Origin: Acidobacteriaceae bacterium
GTDB lineage: Bacteria > Acidobacteriota > Terriglobia > Terriglobales > Acidobacteriaceae
Assembly (NCBI GenBank): GCA_025462735.1
Contig: JAOAPC010000003.1
Span: 242,029 to 306,028, forward strand
Length of the DNA stretch: 64,000 nt
Reading direction: 5' to 3'
The notes below the pieces were generated by a model, which ran no database searches, had not been told where the DNA came from, and was given only the letters and a program-made list of their open reading frames with translations. Shown here piece after piece: positions 1 to 8,247 of this stretch. Made by a program: the position numbers and the translations under genes. The number at the start of each line of letters is the position of its first letter. Within the stretch, counting starts at the first letter, position 1.

Positions 1-181
1 CACAGGTTTCGAGACGCAATGTTTCAAGGTTTCACAGGTTTGACGGGTTCGCTGGATCACCTTGAAACTCTGAAACCTTGCAACGTTGAAACTTGGCTTT
101 CGTCTGATTTCCCCTTTTTGTTGATAGATGTTCGAGTTAAAGAACTCTCGAGAGTGCCCAGTAGCTTCGCCCCAAAACACA

Positions 182-209
182 AAAAGCGCGGCCAGTGGGC
201 CACGCTTTT
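182..209. terminator. Terminator-like hairpin
   Basis: An inverted repeat with arms AAAAGCGCGGCC and GGCCACGCTTTT and a four-base loop, flanked by A- and T-rich runs on both sides. It could terminate transcription in either direction. No clear gene ends at it inside the window, so it may belong to a gene left of position 1 or be a relic. Confidence 0.5.
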
Positions 210-325
210 CTAATAGCTATACTTTTAGGATATCAAGTTTGCAGGGTAATTGTGCCACGTTTCCGAAGTTTATATTTGGAGCAGGATGAGCAGCTTAGCC
301 GAAATCAGGCTCTGGATGGGGCTTC

Positions 326-424
326 ACAAGTTTTTTGCACAGGTCCCTCGGCTACGCTCGGGATTTCGGCAGCGGGCTCAGACGCCAACTAGACGCCTCA
401 ACTTGACAAGTTTTTTGCACAGGT
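326..424 (+). repeat. Direct repeat pair, 19 bp
   Basis: The 19-bp sequence ACAAGTTTTTTGCACAGGT occurs exactly at 326-344 and again at 406-424, 80 bp apart. The DNA between and around it (1-710) has no convincing gene. It contains only repeats and the hairpin at 182-209. Confidence 0.6.
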
Positions 425-458
425 GGCGTGCCGCAGCTACTTGTCAGCATCCCAGAAC

Positions 459-680
459 TGTCATCCTGAGCGGAGGCAACTGGTTCGCTTGCGAATCAGT
501 TCCGGAGTCGAAGGACCTCGTGTTTGCCTGCGGTCCCGGTCGGCCAAACAGGGAATTCTAGCTTGGACGTCGTGCAGAGAATTCCCTTTCATGCCTTTGC
601 ATATCCGACCGAGCACGGGGTCCTTCGACTCCGCATGATCTTTCGCAAGCGAAAGATCATCGCTTCGCTCAGGATGACAG
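459..680. repeat. Composite palindromic element (MITE-like), copy 1
   Basis: The element begins TGTCATCCTGAGCG and ends CGCTCAGGATGACA, so its ends are inverted repeats. Each end carries its own hairpin: TGGTTCGCTTGCGAATCA-like on the left, and GATCTTTCGCAAGCGAAAGATC on the right split about its centre. The middle holds GGAATTCT and AGAATTCC. An element of the same architecture is at 9337-9596, and single-ended relatives are at 13073-13137 and inside the array at 2533-3131. It has no coding capacity, so it would be non-autonomous. Confidence 0.65.
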
Positions 681-710
681 GGCAGAGGTGCGAGCGACCA
701 ACGCGGCCCA

Positions 711-989
711 ATGATTGCGCGTGAAGAACTCGGAAAATACCGACTACTATTGGACGAATGGAAGGAATCACAAAACACGGGAACATATCCGACAGTCGAT
801 GCTATTCAAACAGCGTGCGCTAACCATGTTGACAAGCAGAAACGCGCTTTACTGAGTCTGACGTTCATGCCTGACAACAATTCCGCACTGGGAACGGCGA
901 TAAGAACCCAACTCAAACATAAGCCTCAGGATAAAGAGTATCGAGATGCAGACGCAGTCATCCAGAATGCTTTGAAGAGTATGGGGTAA
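711..989 (+). CDS. Hypothetical protein, 92 aa
   Basis: A 92-residue soluble, charged protein with no family I recognise. It has no signal peptide or membrane segment. It starts at ATG just after the composite repeat and has no strong ribosome binding site. A second ORF in another frame follows at once, with coding-like sequence running back to about 976, so the two could be halves of one gene split by a frameshift near the GGGG at 983-986. It appears to lead a small same-strand group with the next two ORFs. Function unknown. Confidence 0.4.
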   Translation: MIAREELGKYRLLLDEWKESQNTGTYPTVDAIQTACANHVDKQKRALLSLTFMPDNNSALGTAIRTQLKHKPQDKEYRDADAVIQNALKSMG

Positions 990-1056
990 ACGCGCCCCGG
1001 ATGACCGTCATGCGGCACGCATTCGGGCACTTTATGTCGATCTGCTGGATTCGGGA

Positions 1057-1257
1057 TTGGACTGGAATCGCCCTTCACAGGTAGGGCAGGACGAAGCGAA
1101 AAAGCTAGTGACCGACGCGGCCAACGACTATTCAGTGCAACGTGATAGAGTAAACCCCGATTTGCTACGTGCGGAGGGTAAGCCAAAACTAGCGGACGGA
1201 TTGGAGGCGTGGGGAGAACGACCTTTATTACCTGACCCTGTCTGGCCCGAATGGTAG
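1057..1257 (+). CDS. Hypothetical protein, possibly 3' part of a frameshifted gene
   Basis: The frame is open from 976 and reads as plausible protein (DDRHAARIRALYVDLLDSG...), but the only start codons in it are TTG at 1057 and CTG at about 1042. This suggests the true N-terminus lies in the upstream ORF at 711-989 and that a one-base indel or slip separates them. The C-terminus is proline- and tryptophan-rich (PDPVWPEW). It ends 7 bp before the next gene. No family is recognised. Confidence 0.35.
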   Translation: MDWNRPSQVGQDEAKKLVTDAANDYSVQRDRVNPDLLRAEGKPKLADGLEAWGERPLLPDPVWPEW

Positions 1258-1264
1258 TTTCGGT

Positions 1265-2212
1265 ATGAAAGATTCAATGTTCTGGATAGCAACGATCCTG
1301 TACGCTCTGGCGATTGCGTTCGCTTATTTTAATAGGGCTTCTGAAAAGGTTGTCACTACTGTTTTTCTTGGCATGGCAGCCCTCGTTGGTGCTGTTCTAG
1401 CCGTGACCATCTTCAGTTCCGAACACGGCATTCGCAAAGCGTTCTCTGTTCCAATAATCGTTCACGCGGACGCGCGCCTGCCAGTTGAAGAGCTTCCTTA
1501 CTCGGTTCTCCCTACGTTCCTTTCAATTAAGGTCAGAGACAAGCTCACAGCTCATCCCGAACTTTTCAACCCTCAGGACTCTTTCGGTCGAAACATCTAC
1601 CATCATGTTCTGCAACGCGCGATAATTTTTTGGCTGGAGCAGAGGTATCCCAAGACTTGGCAAGTGGACGAATTTCCAATGACGCTTGGTGAGATGTCGG
1701 GGTATGCCTTCCAAAGCAGGAAAGTTCCGACGCGTCTCTATTCAGAAAGCGAGATCGCCGCGCGATTGTCAGGGAACACATTCGCTGACATGGTAGGTCC
1801 GTTTGGCGGTTCGCCTCAGTTCGGGCTAGCTGTTCCCGAAGGTACAGACCTGACTATCTCAGCCCCTCACATGGACTCGGCGCGAGGTGAGATATCCAGC
1901 ATCAAATTGCATAATCGCTTCTGCACAATAACAATTGACACGCATTTCGGCTCGTCGATGGTGGGGGCCGGTAGTTACAGAATGATATTGGGGATGTCGC
2001 AGGAGCAATCGCAGAAAGCTCTGAAATCCAATCAATACATTGTTGTGGTTTCTGTGACGTTTAACCGATTCCTTACCGGTAATCCGGAAATGCCAAATTA
2101 CCGGAAGTGGGCATCAGACATATCGGACGGGCTGGAAGCACAATTCTCCGATCAGGTGGTCTGGTCAAAGACGCGGGATTGGCTTCTTTTCCATCGCATT
2201 GCTGGCATGTAG
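1265..2212 (+). CDS. Membrane-anchored hypothetical protein, 315 aa
   Basis: Two hydrophobic segments near the N-terminus (about residues 5-22 and 32-52) are followed by a roughly 260-residue soluble domain with no motif I recognise. The topology suggests an inner-membrane protein with a large domain on one side. It lies 7 bp after the preceding ORF, so the three are probably co-transcribed. Base composition is slightly AT-richer than the housekeeping genes further right. Function unknown. Confidence 0.6.
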   Translation: MKDSMFWIATILYALAIAFAYFNRASEKVVTTVFLGMAALVGAVLAVTIFSSEHGIRKAFSVPIIVHADARLPVEELPYSVLPTFLSIKVRDKLTAHPELFNPQDSFGRNIYHHVLQRAIIFWLEQRYPKTWQVDEFPMTLGEMSGYAFQSRKVPTRLYSESEIAARLSGNTFADMVGPFGGSPQFGLAVPEGTDLTISAPHMDSARGEISSIKLHNRFCTITIDTHFGSSMVGAGSYRMILGMSQEQSQKALKSNQYIVVVSVTFNRFLTGNPEMPNYRKWASDISDGLEAQFSDQVVWSKTRDWLLFHRIAGM

Positions 2213-2319
2213 TGAACCGCGCGGTCGCGCCGTTCTCATCAGACCATACTGATTCTGATGACGTCGCGCTTGGTCACGGATAAGCTCTGGGCCGTCCTTC
2301 GACACGATTGCCAGCTGAT

Positions 2320-2501
2320 GTCATCCCGAACGGCCGCGCTGAAGCGCGATCGAGAGGGATCGTACGATGTCCATGGGGGTGTAGTGGCGGGGGATTAGCA
2401 GAATGGTGCAAGCGGTACGGGTTGTCCTGATAACTGCATTGGTGGAAGCAAGAGACGTAAGGTTCCTCTCACGCGCGCAAGCGCGCGTATTCGGAATGAC
2501 A
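2320..2501. repeat. 182-bp MITE-like element, copy 1
   Basis: The element starts TGTCATCCCGAACG and ends TTCGGAATGACAG, giving near-inverted ends. Inside it has GAGAGGGAT, then an ACTGCATTGG block and ACGTAAGGTTCCTCTC. The copy at 26543-26725 has the same ends, order and length, so this is a dispersed element family distinct from the 459-680 type. No coding capacity. Confidence 0.6.
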
Positions 2502-2532
2502 GTGGGTTGGGAGGGTGCAGCCGGCATCCATA

Positions 2533-3131
2533 GACGGGCGAGGACGCCCGTCGCTCCACAGGCTTCTTAATACAAAATCAAAAACGTCGGACAAGAATGT
2601 CCGACCCACACGAACCGTGGCTCCCACTCTCGCAAAGCGGCGAGAAATGGGGCACCCCGCACGAGGAAGTGCGGCATACGTTGACGGGCGAGGACGCCCG
2701 TCGCTCCACATGCTTCTTAACACAAGATCAAAGGCGTCGGACAAGAATGTCCCTTCGACTTCGCTCAGGGCAGGCTCCTTCGACTTCGCTCAGGGCAGGC
2801 CGACCCACAGGGACAAGTGGTTCCCACTTCTCGCAAAAGTGGCGAGAAATAGGACAGCCCCGAAATCCATGATGGGCGAGGCCCCGTCGCTCCACACGCT
2901 TCTTAATACAAAATCAAAAACGTCGGACAACAGTGTCCGACCCACACGGACAGTGGTTCCCACTTCTCGCAAAGGTGGCGAGAAATGGGGTACCCCGAAA
3001 TCCATGACGGGCGAGGGCGCCCGTCGCTCCACACGCTTCTTAATACAAAATCAAAGACGTCGGACAAGAGTGTCCGACCCACACGGATAGTGGTTCCGAC
3101 TTCTCGCAAAGGTGGCGAGAAATGGGGCACC
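2533..3131 (+). repeat. Tandem array of four 125-188-bp palindrome-rich units
   Basis: Units begin at 2533, 2683, 2871 and 3006. Each has, in order, a hairpin GACGGGCGAGGACGCCCGTC (the third degenerate), GCTCCACA and CTTCTTAATACAAAATC, a second hairpin GTCGGACAAGAATGTCCGAC, then CCCACACGGACAGTGG and TCTCGCAAAGGTGGCGAGAAATGGG. Unit 2 is longer because two copies of a short CCTTCGACTTCGCTCAGGGCAGG element interrupt its second hairpin. The small ORFs through this array are repeat translations and are not called genes. Confidence 0.8.
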
Positions 3132-3230
3132 CTTTTGTAGAACACGTGGCTCAGCCACCGGAGGATGGCTGTGCGGCTGAAGCCGCCTCCGTCATGATGA
3201 TGACTTGATCGGCATGGCTGAAGCCATGCC

Positions 3231-3303
3231 CTGATACAAGACTGACTCCGAATCCTGATACAAGGCTGACTCCGAATCCTGATACTACAGACTGACTCCG
3301 AAT
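3231..3303 (+). repeat. Short tandem repeat, about 24-26 bp period
   Basis: The unit CTGACTCCGAATCCTGATAC recurs with small variations (full copies from 3242 and 3266, partial at the ends). It lies between GGCTGAAGCC-type hairpin DNA (3165-3230) and the terminator of the beta-barrel gene. 3132-3230 holds only these short palindromes. Confidence 0.6.
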
Positions 3304-3319
3304 AAAAAGGCCCACCCAA

Positions 3320-3350
3320 AAATAAAAAAGGCGGCCGACTAGGCCGCCTT
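3320..3350 (-). terminator. Rho-independent terminator of the beta-barrel gene
   Basis: On the minus strand the stem AAGGCGGCC/GGCCGCCTT is followed by TTTTTTATTTTTGG. It starts 16 bp after the stop codon at 3367, matching the gene's direction. Confidence 0.8.
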
Positions 3351-3366
3351 GGATCGACTAGACGAA

Positions 3367-3852
3367 CTAGAACCGATACAGCAACCCAGTATTCACTCGC
3401 ACGTTGTTCTTGTCGGTGATGCCGTTAAAGCGCAGCATCATCCAATCCAGCTGGACTGCCCGGAAAACCAGTTTGTGTTTCCCGAAGTCGAGGCCGCCAC
3501 CGAACAACATTGTCATCCCGCTATCCGAGAAGGTGCCAGCCGCCGCATGCGCGCCGCCAAACAAAGCGTGTGCATATGGCGAGAAGTTGCCCTTGGGATG
3601 CGAGATCACCGGACCAAACGTGTACGTATACAGCTTCTGGCCGCCGCTATAGGCTCCGCTGAAATCCGCGGTTGCGCCGACCATTTTCCAAACGTTAATG
3701 CTAGCAGCTGTGCTCCAGCCGCTTGCGTGCCATCCACCGTCGGTGCTGGTGAACTGGTAGCCGCCGAACACTTCAGGCTTCGGAGTCTCCCCAGCCATTC
3801 CCAACATCGAAGTCATGCAAACTAAAACCGCAACGCCGATAAACTTTTTCAT
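3367..3852 (-). CDS. Outer-membrane beta-barrel protein, 161 aa
   Basis: A small porin-like protein. It has a clear signal peptide (MKKFIGVAVLVCMTSMLGMAGE), then alternating aromatic/glycine strands typical of eight-stranded OmpA/OprF-like barrels, and it ends in a terminal phenylalanine (GLLYRF), the classic outer-membrane C-terminal signature. I chose ATG at 3852 because GGGGAGAAGG precedes it and the signal peptide begins there, although the frame is open further upstream. A terminator follows directly, so it is probably monocistronic. Substrate or role is not evident. Confidence 0.8.
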   Translation of the reverse strand: MKKFIGVAVLVCMTSMLGMAGETPKPEVFGGYQFTSTDGGWHASGWSTAASINVWKMVGATADFSGAYSGGQKLYTYTFGPVISHPKGNFSPYAHALFGGAHAAAGTFSDSGMTMLFGGGLDFGKHKLVFRAVQLDWMMLRFNGITDKNNVRVNTGLLYRF

Positions 3853-4282
3853 CCTTCTCCCCTGTAATGAAATTGCACCCGTTCCGTCCTCATACCGGCG
3901 CGTTGTAACAGCCGGGGTCCGTCCCGTTAGCGTGCAAATGGATCCCGATGGCCCGGATCGAAAGGTGCTGTTTGAAATCCTCAATTGTCTTGAGGCCGGC
4001 GGCAAGGTAACAGAAGCACAAGAGAAACTGGACCTTAGGTAATCACAACTTTCCCAACATGAAAGATTGCCTATTTTGGGGAATGAACGTCCGATTCCGG
4101 ACAATGTCGCATCGTCCACGGAGAAAACATTCTGCGCCCGCAGGCAATCTTCGTACGACGCAGAACACTATAAGCTCTGCGATTACTTGGAGTTACGATG
4201 GGGTCTTTCAATCAGCTGCAAATGAAGTAGCCTTTATCCAGGGATATCCTATTCGCGTAGTGGGCAAAGCTTTTCGGCGAGA
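3853..4282. other. Gap without a convincing gene
   Basis: About 430 bp upstream of the beta-barrel gene, expected to hold its promoter. Short ORFs here have no ribosome binding site or recognisable product. I see no repeat or RNA gene. Confidence 0.4.
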
Positions 4283-4519
4283 GTGACCATGAGAGACACA
4301 GGCGAAGACTGGCTGTCACGCACCATGCGAATGGTGGAAGCGGTCATGGAGCAACATGGCTTTGAGGATGACGGCGTCCAAAAAGTTGAGCATGCAGTCA
4401 AAAGCGCCAAGCCGGCCGCAAACCTAAGCGCCAGCTCGACCGCCACGCCAACCAGCGACGGGAATCTTTCTGTTTGGAACAAACTCTTGCGACGCGCAGC
4501 TTTCCTTTCCCCGCTTTAG
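4283..4519 (+). CDS. Small hypothetical protein, 78 aa
   Basis: The N-terminal half is charged and helical, and the tail is rich in serine, alanine and threonine. An in-frame ATG two codons downstream (4289) is an equally good start. No domain recognised. It lies in a run of small orphan ORFs, and the coding call rests only on an open frame and reasonable composition. Confidence 0.3.
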   Translation: MTMRDTGEDWLSRTMRMVEAVMEQHGFEDDGVQKVEHAVKSAKPAANLSASSTATPTSDGNLSVWNKLLRRAAFLSPL

Positions 4520-4628
4520 CGAACCTCTAACTCAACAGCTAAATTTAATGGTCGGAACGCCGACCGTCGCACACTTTTTCAGCGATTGCACGGCGCGGAA
4601 TTAAAATTCTGGCCTGCTCGGTGCCCGG

Positions 4629-4817
4629 GTGAGAAAAGCAAACGAACGCAAAGCCATCTGCAACGTCATTTCAATCGAAGAGGCAAGGGCCGCTGCCCGA
4701 GCTGGACGCAAGCGTCCGGCTCTACGCAAATCCCGTGTCAAAATTCCTTCTGAGCGAAAGCTGAAAAATTTCGAGCGATGGCTAAAAGAAATCTACCCAG
4801 AGCTTCTTCGGATTTAA
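4629..4817 (+). CDS. Small basic hypothetical protein, 62 aa
   Basis: A lysine- and arginine-rich peptide starting at GTG, with ISIEEARAAARAGRKRP followed by a helical tail (LKNFERWLKEIYPELL). The positive charge would suit a nucleic-acid or protein-binding peptide, but no family is recognised. No neighbour suggests a function. Confidence 0.35.
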   Translation: MRKANERKAICNVISIEEARAAARAGRKRPALRKSRVKIPSERKLKNFERWLKEIYPELLRI

Positions 4818-4895
4818 CCTTCGCCCCGGGATAAAGCAGAATTCATCGGGCATTAATTTACCCGGCTTTAATGTTGGCGGGCATCTAATTCAAGG

Positions 4896-5168
4896 ATGAG
4901 AGAGAAACTGACGCTGGCCAAGCGGGTTCACGTGTGGTGGATCGTACTGCGAGAGACGCGGCGACTCGCATTCATGTCGACCATGCCCATTCGCGACATG
5001 GAAGCATACGCGCTGAAGCAAGACGTACCGGAAAACATCAAGCAGCTGACCCTTGCGGCTTTAGTTGAGCTGGGTGCCGGGCGAAAGCCTTACCAGTCCA
5101 TTCACGCCATCATCGACGCCGTCATCGAAGCCAAGGTCCCAGAGTTCGGTGCGTGTCGTTGGGCGTAG
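4896..5168 (+). CDS. Hypothetical protein, 90 aa
   Basis: A compact, soluble, probably alpha-helical protein (MPIRDMEAYALKQDVPENIKQL...). It starts at ATG after CAAGGATG with a weak upstream site, and an internal ATG before PIRDME is possible. No domain recognised and no clear partner gene nearby. Confidence 0.4.
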   Translation: MREKLTLAKRVHVWWIVLRETRRLAFMSTMPIRDMEAYALKQDVPENIKQLTLAALVELGAGRKPYQSIHAIIDAVIEAKVPEFGACRWA

Positions 5169-5178
5169 AAGCATCTGG

Positions 5179-5478
5179 CTAGAAACTTCGCGAACTCGCC
5201 CGATTACTGGCGCTCCTGCATTCGAGCGGCAGCTTCAGTAACTCCTGATCTAGAAACACGCACCGAGATGTTACTGGCCGCCGTCGGCGAGGCTGCGCGG
5301 CTTTCTTGGCATCGCGGTGAGCGCTCAGTACGTCATCCGAGAGCTGTATCCACCGGGTAAACATATCGACGTCGGCATTCGGTGCGTCCCAGAGAGACAG
5401 GACGTTGGCCGGGTTGTGGTTGAAGGGAGCAGGTCGATCCGTGTGTTCGGCGTGGGGGTGCTCGTTTGGTCTAGACAT
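5179..5478 (-). CDS. Hypothetical protein, 99 aa
   Basis: I chose ATG at 5478 because GAGGAG precedes it by seven bases; an upstream start six codons earlier lacks such a site. The protein has a histidine/proline-rich N-terminus (RPNEHPHAEHTDRPAPF), a central helix containing RWIQLSDDVL, and an arginine-rich C-terminus. No family recognised. It converges on the preceding plus-strand ORF with a 10-bp gap. Confidence 0.45.
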   Translation of the reverse strand: MSRPNEHPHAEHTDRPAPFNHNPANVLSLWDAPNADVDMFTRWIQLSDDVLSAHRDAKKAAQPRRRRPVTSRCVFLDQELLKLPLECRSASNRASSRSF

Positions 5479-5638
5479 GTCATCACTCCTCGGCACCCGA
5501 TAACTCCCGAACGCCGTTTAAGATTTCAAAGCTGTGCTCATCCTAGAGATGTCGGGCACCTATGTACGATACGGTACATTCTGTATTACAACGTTACGAA
5601 GGGTCATGACCTCGCGGTTTTTGGACAGTACCACTGGG

Positions 5639-5866
5639 CGCCCCATTTCTCGCCTCTTTGGCGAGAAGTGGGAACCACAGGCCGTGTGGGTCGGCCTGCC
5701 CTGAGCTACTGAATCGGTATGGGAAGGAGCCGAATCGGAATCTGATTAAGGCGGCTTCAGCCGCATAACGATTGAGCCGCCCTCAGCGGCTAAAGCCGTC
5801 TTCTGCGCGAGCCCAATCGGCACGAGTGAAACTCGTGCCCTTCCCAGACTTCAGTCGCGTCCGTCT
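5639..5866. repeat. Inverted partial array unit plus short palindromes
   Basis: 5639-5705 is an inverted partial copy of the unit from the array at 2533-3131 (TTTCTCGCC...GGCGAGAAGTGGGAACCAC). It is followed by GGCGGCTTCAGCCG-type hairpins and CACGAGTGAAACTCGTG up to the kinase gene's stop. The rest of the 5479-5868 gap shows nothing else except AT-richer sequence likely to hold the promoter of the 5179-5478 gene. Confidence 0.6.
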
Positions 5867-5868
5867 AC

Positions 5869-6336
5869 TTATTTTTTACCGAGCTTCGCCACCAACCACG
5901 TGAGCGCCTTCGGATTACGAATGACGTAAACTTCCGCGCTGGGCGCATGCTTCGCAATCGCTTCCATCAGCACCGGACGGCTTCGCCACCGATACGCCAC
6001 CAGCCACCGCCAAAAGTCGACACGCTCATGTCCTCGCCGCAGCGCGCACCAGGCACAACGCGCGAACGAGAAATCCAACAGGATAATCGTGTCCGCGGCC
6101 TGCAGCCTGACTTCGACTGCATCATACGGCCCCAGATCACCATCCATAATCCAGCGCTCTTCCTCGACCAGCTTCTGTTGAGTCTTGATCCACTCGTCGC
6201 GCGGTGTTGCCGCAAGACCCTGGTGCCAGAAAACTTTGTCCAGCTCGATGACCGGCAGTCTGGTGATTTCACGCAATTTCACCGCGAGCGTCGACTTGCC
6301 CGACCCTCCGCGACCCAGTATGACTACGCGCTTCAC
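5869..6336 (-). CDS. P-loop kinase related to adenylate kinase/FlaR
   Basis: A 155-residue P-loop NTPase. Walker A is GRGGSGKST (residues 8-16), followed by the DKVFWHQG segment, TPRDEW and a WIMDGDLGPYD segment matching 'topology modulation' FlaR-type proteins. An arginine-rich lid (ALRRGHERVDFWRW) follows. These are probably nucleoside or nucleotide kinases, but substrates of this subgroup are not settled. It starts at ATG and is convergent with the preceding repeat region. No operon partner is seen. Confidence 0.8.
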   Translation of the reverse strand: MKRVVILGRGGSGKSTLAVKLREITRLPVIELDKVFWHQGLAATPRDEWIKTQQKLVEEERWIMDGDLGPYDAVEVRLQAADTIILLDFSFARCAWCALRRGHERVDFWRWLVAYRWRSRPVLMEAIAKHAPSAEVYVIRNPKALTWLVAKLGKK

Positions 6337-6469
6337 TTCCTCAGCCTAACCGAACGTGACCTCCCCAGCAGTTTGAAGTGACGCGTACGTGGACCAGTCC
6401 GCCCACCAAAGATGCCCCAAAAGGTAAGCAGGAAGGCTGTCCACTGGAATACACTGAGATGCAGAGAAC

Positions 6470-7066
6470 ATGAGAATTCGCAAACGCAGCTGCGCTATGG
6501 TTCTTGCCTGCTCGTCGATTTTTATCCAAGCTTCCTACGCGGGCAACGATGTGCTTGGCGAGCTTCAGTTGGAAGGCGCCACCAAAGTCGAAAAAACGTC
6601 TGGAGTTTGGATCGACGGCCAGTATCTCGGATACTTGGAAGAGCTCAAGGGATCAAAGAAGATTCTCTTGCTTCCCGGCGAGCACAAGATCGCTGTCCGC
6701 CAGAACGGCTACCAGGACTTCACGCAAAACGTCGTGCTGCATCCGGGAGAAAAGCAACTCTTGACCGTGACGATGGTAAAGGACACTCGCTTCATAATGC
6801 CGGCAGTCACTGCGGAGATCAAGATATCGGTGAATCCCGACCGCGCTGCCGTATTTCTGGATGGACAGTACGTAGGCCACGCCGCCGAGTTCGGCGGGGT
6901 TGCCAAAAGCCTGATCGTCGCCCCCGGACACCGCAAAATCACCATCAGCTTGCCCGAATACCAGACCTTCAGCACGGAAGTCGACCTCGCCCCCAAACAG
7001 AAATTCGAAATCAAAACCGACTTGGTGAAGTCAGGCACCCCGCAGATGGCCGAGCCGGAGAAGTAG
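6470..7066 (+). CDS. Secreted protein with two PEGA domains
   Basis: An N-terminal signal peptide (about residues 1-25, ending ASYAG) precedes two PEGA repeats. Each has the pattern V-x-I/L-D-G-Q-Y-x-G followed by L-x-PG-x-H-K-I (about residues 42-85 and 122-165). PEGA domains are surface beta-structures found in cell-envelope proteins. The protein is therefore probably periplasmic or surface-attached, with an unknown partner. ATG at 6470 follows GCAGAGAA. It stands alone on its strand. Confidence 0.75.
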   Translation: MRIRKRSCAMVLACSSIFIQASYAGNDVLGELQLEGATKVEKTSGVWIDGQYLGYLEELKGSKKILLLPGEHKIAVRQNGYQDFTQNVVLHPGEKQLLTVTMVKDTRFIMPAVTAEIKISVNPDRAAVFLDGQYVGHAAEFGGVAKSLIVAPGHRKITISLPEYQTFSTEVDLAPKQKFEIKTDLVKSGTPQMAEPEK

Positions 7067-7437
7067 GCTCCGCAGTCCAGGACCACTCCCCCATACACTG
7101 TCATCCCGAGCGCAGCCATCGGTTTCGCTCCGCGAATCCGACGGCGAAGTCGAGGGAACTGCATTTACCGTTCTTGCGGCTTTTGCGAGAAGTGGGCTTC
7201 CTCGAGATTTCGAGGCCACACTCGCGGAAAACCCACGTAACCCATCATGTGACTGGGTTACCTGATGCGGGCCACCTAATCTGCCTTGCACAAAGTTCAA
7301 TGGCAATGATTGGGGGCCGATAGGATAAACTTTCCCATCCTCCGACTAGTGCGGAAGGTGCAGCATGCGGCAATACGATGAAATAAAAGCAGGCGTTAAA
7401 CGGAGCTCTAGACTGAAAGCTCTCGTGCAAAGGAGTT
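7067..7437. other. Repeat-bearing intergenic region
   Basis: It holds a degenerate palindromic repeat (GTCATCCCGAGCG at about 7100, with a CGGTTTCGCTCCGCGAATCCG core) and a short fragment of the 2533-3131 unit (TTTTGCGAGAAGTGGG, about 7182). An AT-rich run before 7438 follows and is the likely promoter region of the pentapeptide-repeat cassette. Confidence 0.45.
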
Positions 7438-8247
7438 ATGTTATCCGACAGCAACAGGGTTACACACGTAGATAAAAGGTTCGATGACAACGTCTCTGAT
7501 CAGCAGTTCTCGAACCATCTATTCATTCGTCTTGTAGCAAAGAAGAAGCGCTTCACCAACGTTGATTTCAAGTATTCGTTCTTCGACTCTTGCTACCTTC
7601 GAAATTGTATTTTCGATTCATGCGATTTCACTGGATGTCGATTCGTCGGAACAAACTTGGATGGATCAGCGTTTTCAGGATGCCGGTTCGAGTATGCGAC
7701 CTTTGAAAGGACAGGAGTTGACAATGACATCCTTAGCTCGGGATGCCCAGGGCACGAGAATCTGAAGATGAGATTCGCTCGCAGCTTAAGAATGAATTAT
7801 CAGCAACTCGGAGATGCAAAATCCGTCAATAAGGCTATAAGAGTGGAACTGCAGGCGACGGAAGCGCACCTGAATAAAGCATGGCGTTCGAACGAGTCGT
7901 ATTACAGAAATAAGTACCGAGGGTATAGAAGATTTCAGGCTTTCACTGAGTGGACAACATTTAAGGCACTTGATGTTTTGTGGGGAAATGGCGAGAGCGC
8001 GCTCAAGCTAGTGAGAGCAATAGTGATCGCTCTTTTTGTGATTGCAATGGTTGATGCAATCGTTTTTAAAGACCCCGATCAGGTAGACAGTTATGTCCAG
8101 GCTGTCGTAGAGACGCCTCAGGTTTTTCTAGGTACGATTTCCTCGACCTCATACCCACGCTTTTGCCTAACGTTCATATCAGTGTTCAGGTTGATTGTCT
8201 TCGGTTTTCTTACGGCAATTATTGTCAAGCGGTTCAATCGACGTTAG
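7438..8247 (+). CDS. Pentapeptide-repeat membrane protein with channel-like C-terminus
   Basis: Residues about 39-95 form eleven consecutive pentapeptide repeats with F or L at the central position (FTNVD FKYSF FDSCY LRNCI and so on), which fold as a right-handed square beta-helix. A basic helical linker follows, then two hydrophobic segments (about 195-215 and 240-262) joined by a loop ending FLGTISSTSYPRF. That layout resembles pentapeptide-linked two-helix potassium-channel proteins, but the TVGYG filter is not present, so ion conduction is unproven. AAGGAG lies only 2 bp before ATG. First gene of a three-gene, AT-richer cassette. Confidence 0.75.
   Translation: MLSDSNRVTHVDKRFDDNVSDQQFSNHLFIRLVAKKKRFTNVDFKYSFFDSCYLRNCIFDSCDFTGCRFVGTNLDGSAFSGCRFEYATFERTGVDNDILSSGCPGHENLKMRFARSLRMNYQQLGDAKSVNKAIRVELQATEAHLNKAWRSNESYYRNKYRGYRRFQAFTEWTTFKALDVLWGNGESALKLVRAIVIALFVIAMVDAIVFKDPDQVDSYVQAVVETPQVFLGTISSTSYPRFCLTFISVFRLIVFGFLTAIIVKRFNRR

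Noticed and set aside
2515..3090. 191-aa ORF in the repeat array
   Set aside because: It is a translation of the tandem palindromic units; no independent coding evidence.
2533..3131. CRISPR array
   Set aside because: Units are 125-188 bp with internal hairpins and no unique spacers of constant length; no cas genes.
3815..4042. 75-aa ORF upstream of the beta-barrel gene
   Set aside because: Overlaps the signal-peptide region of the minus-strand gene in antisense and has no ribosome site.
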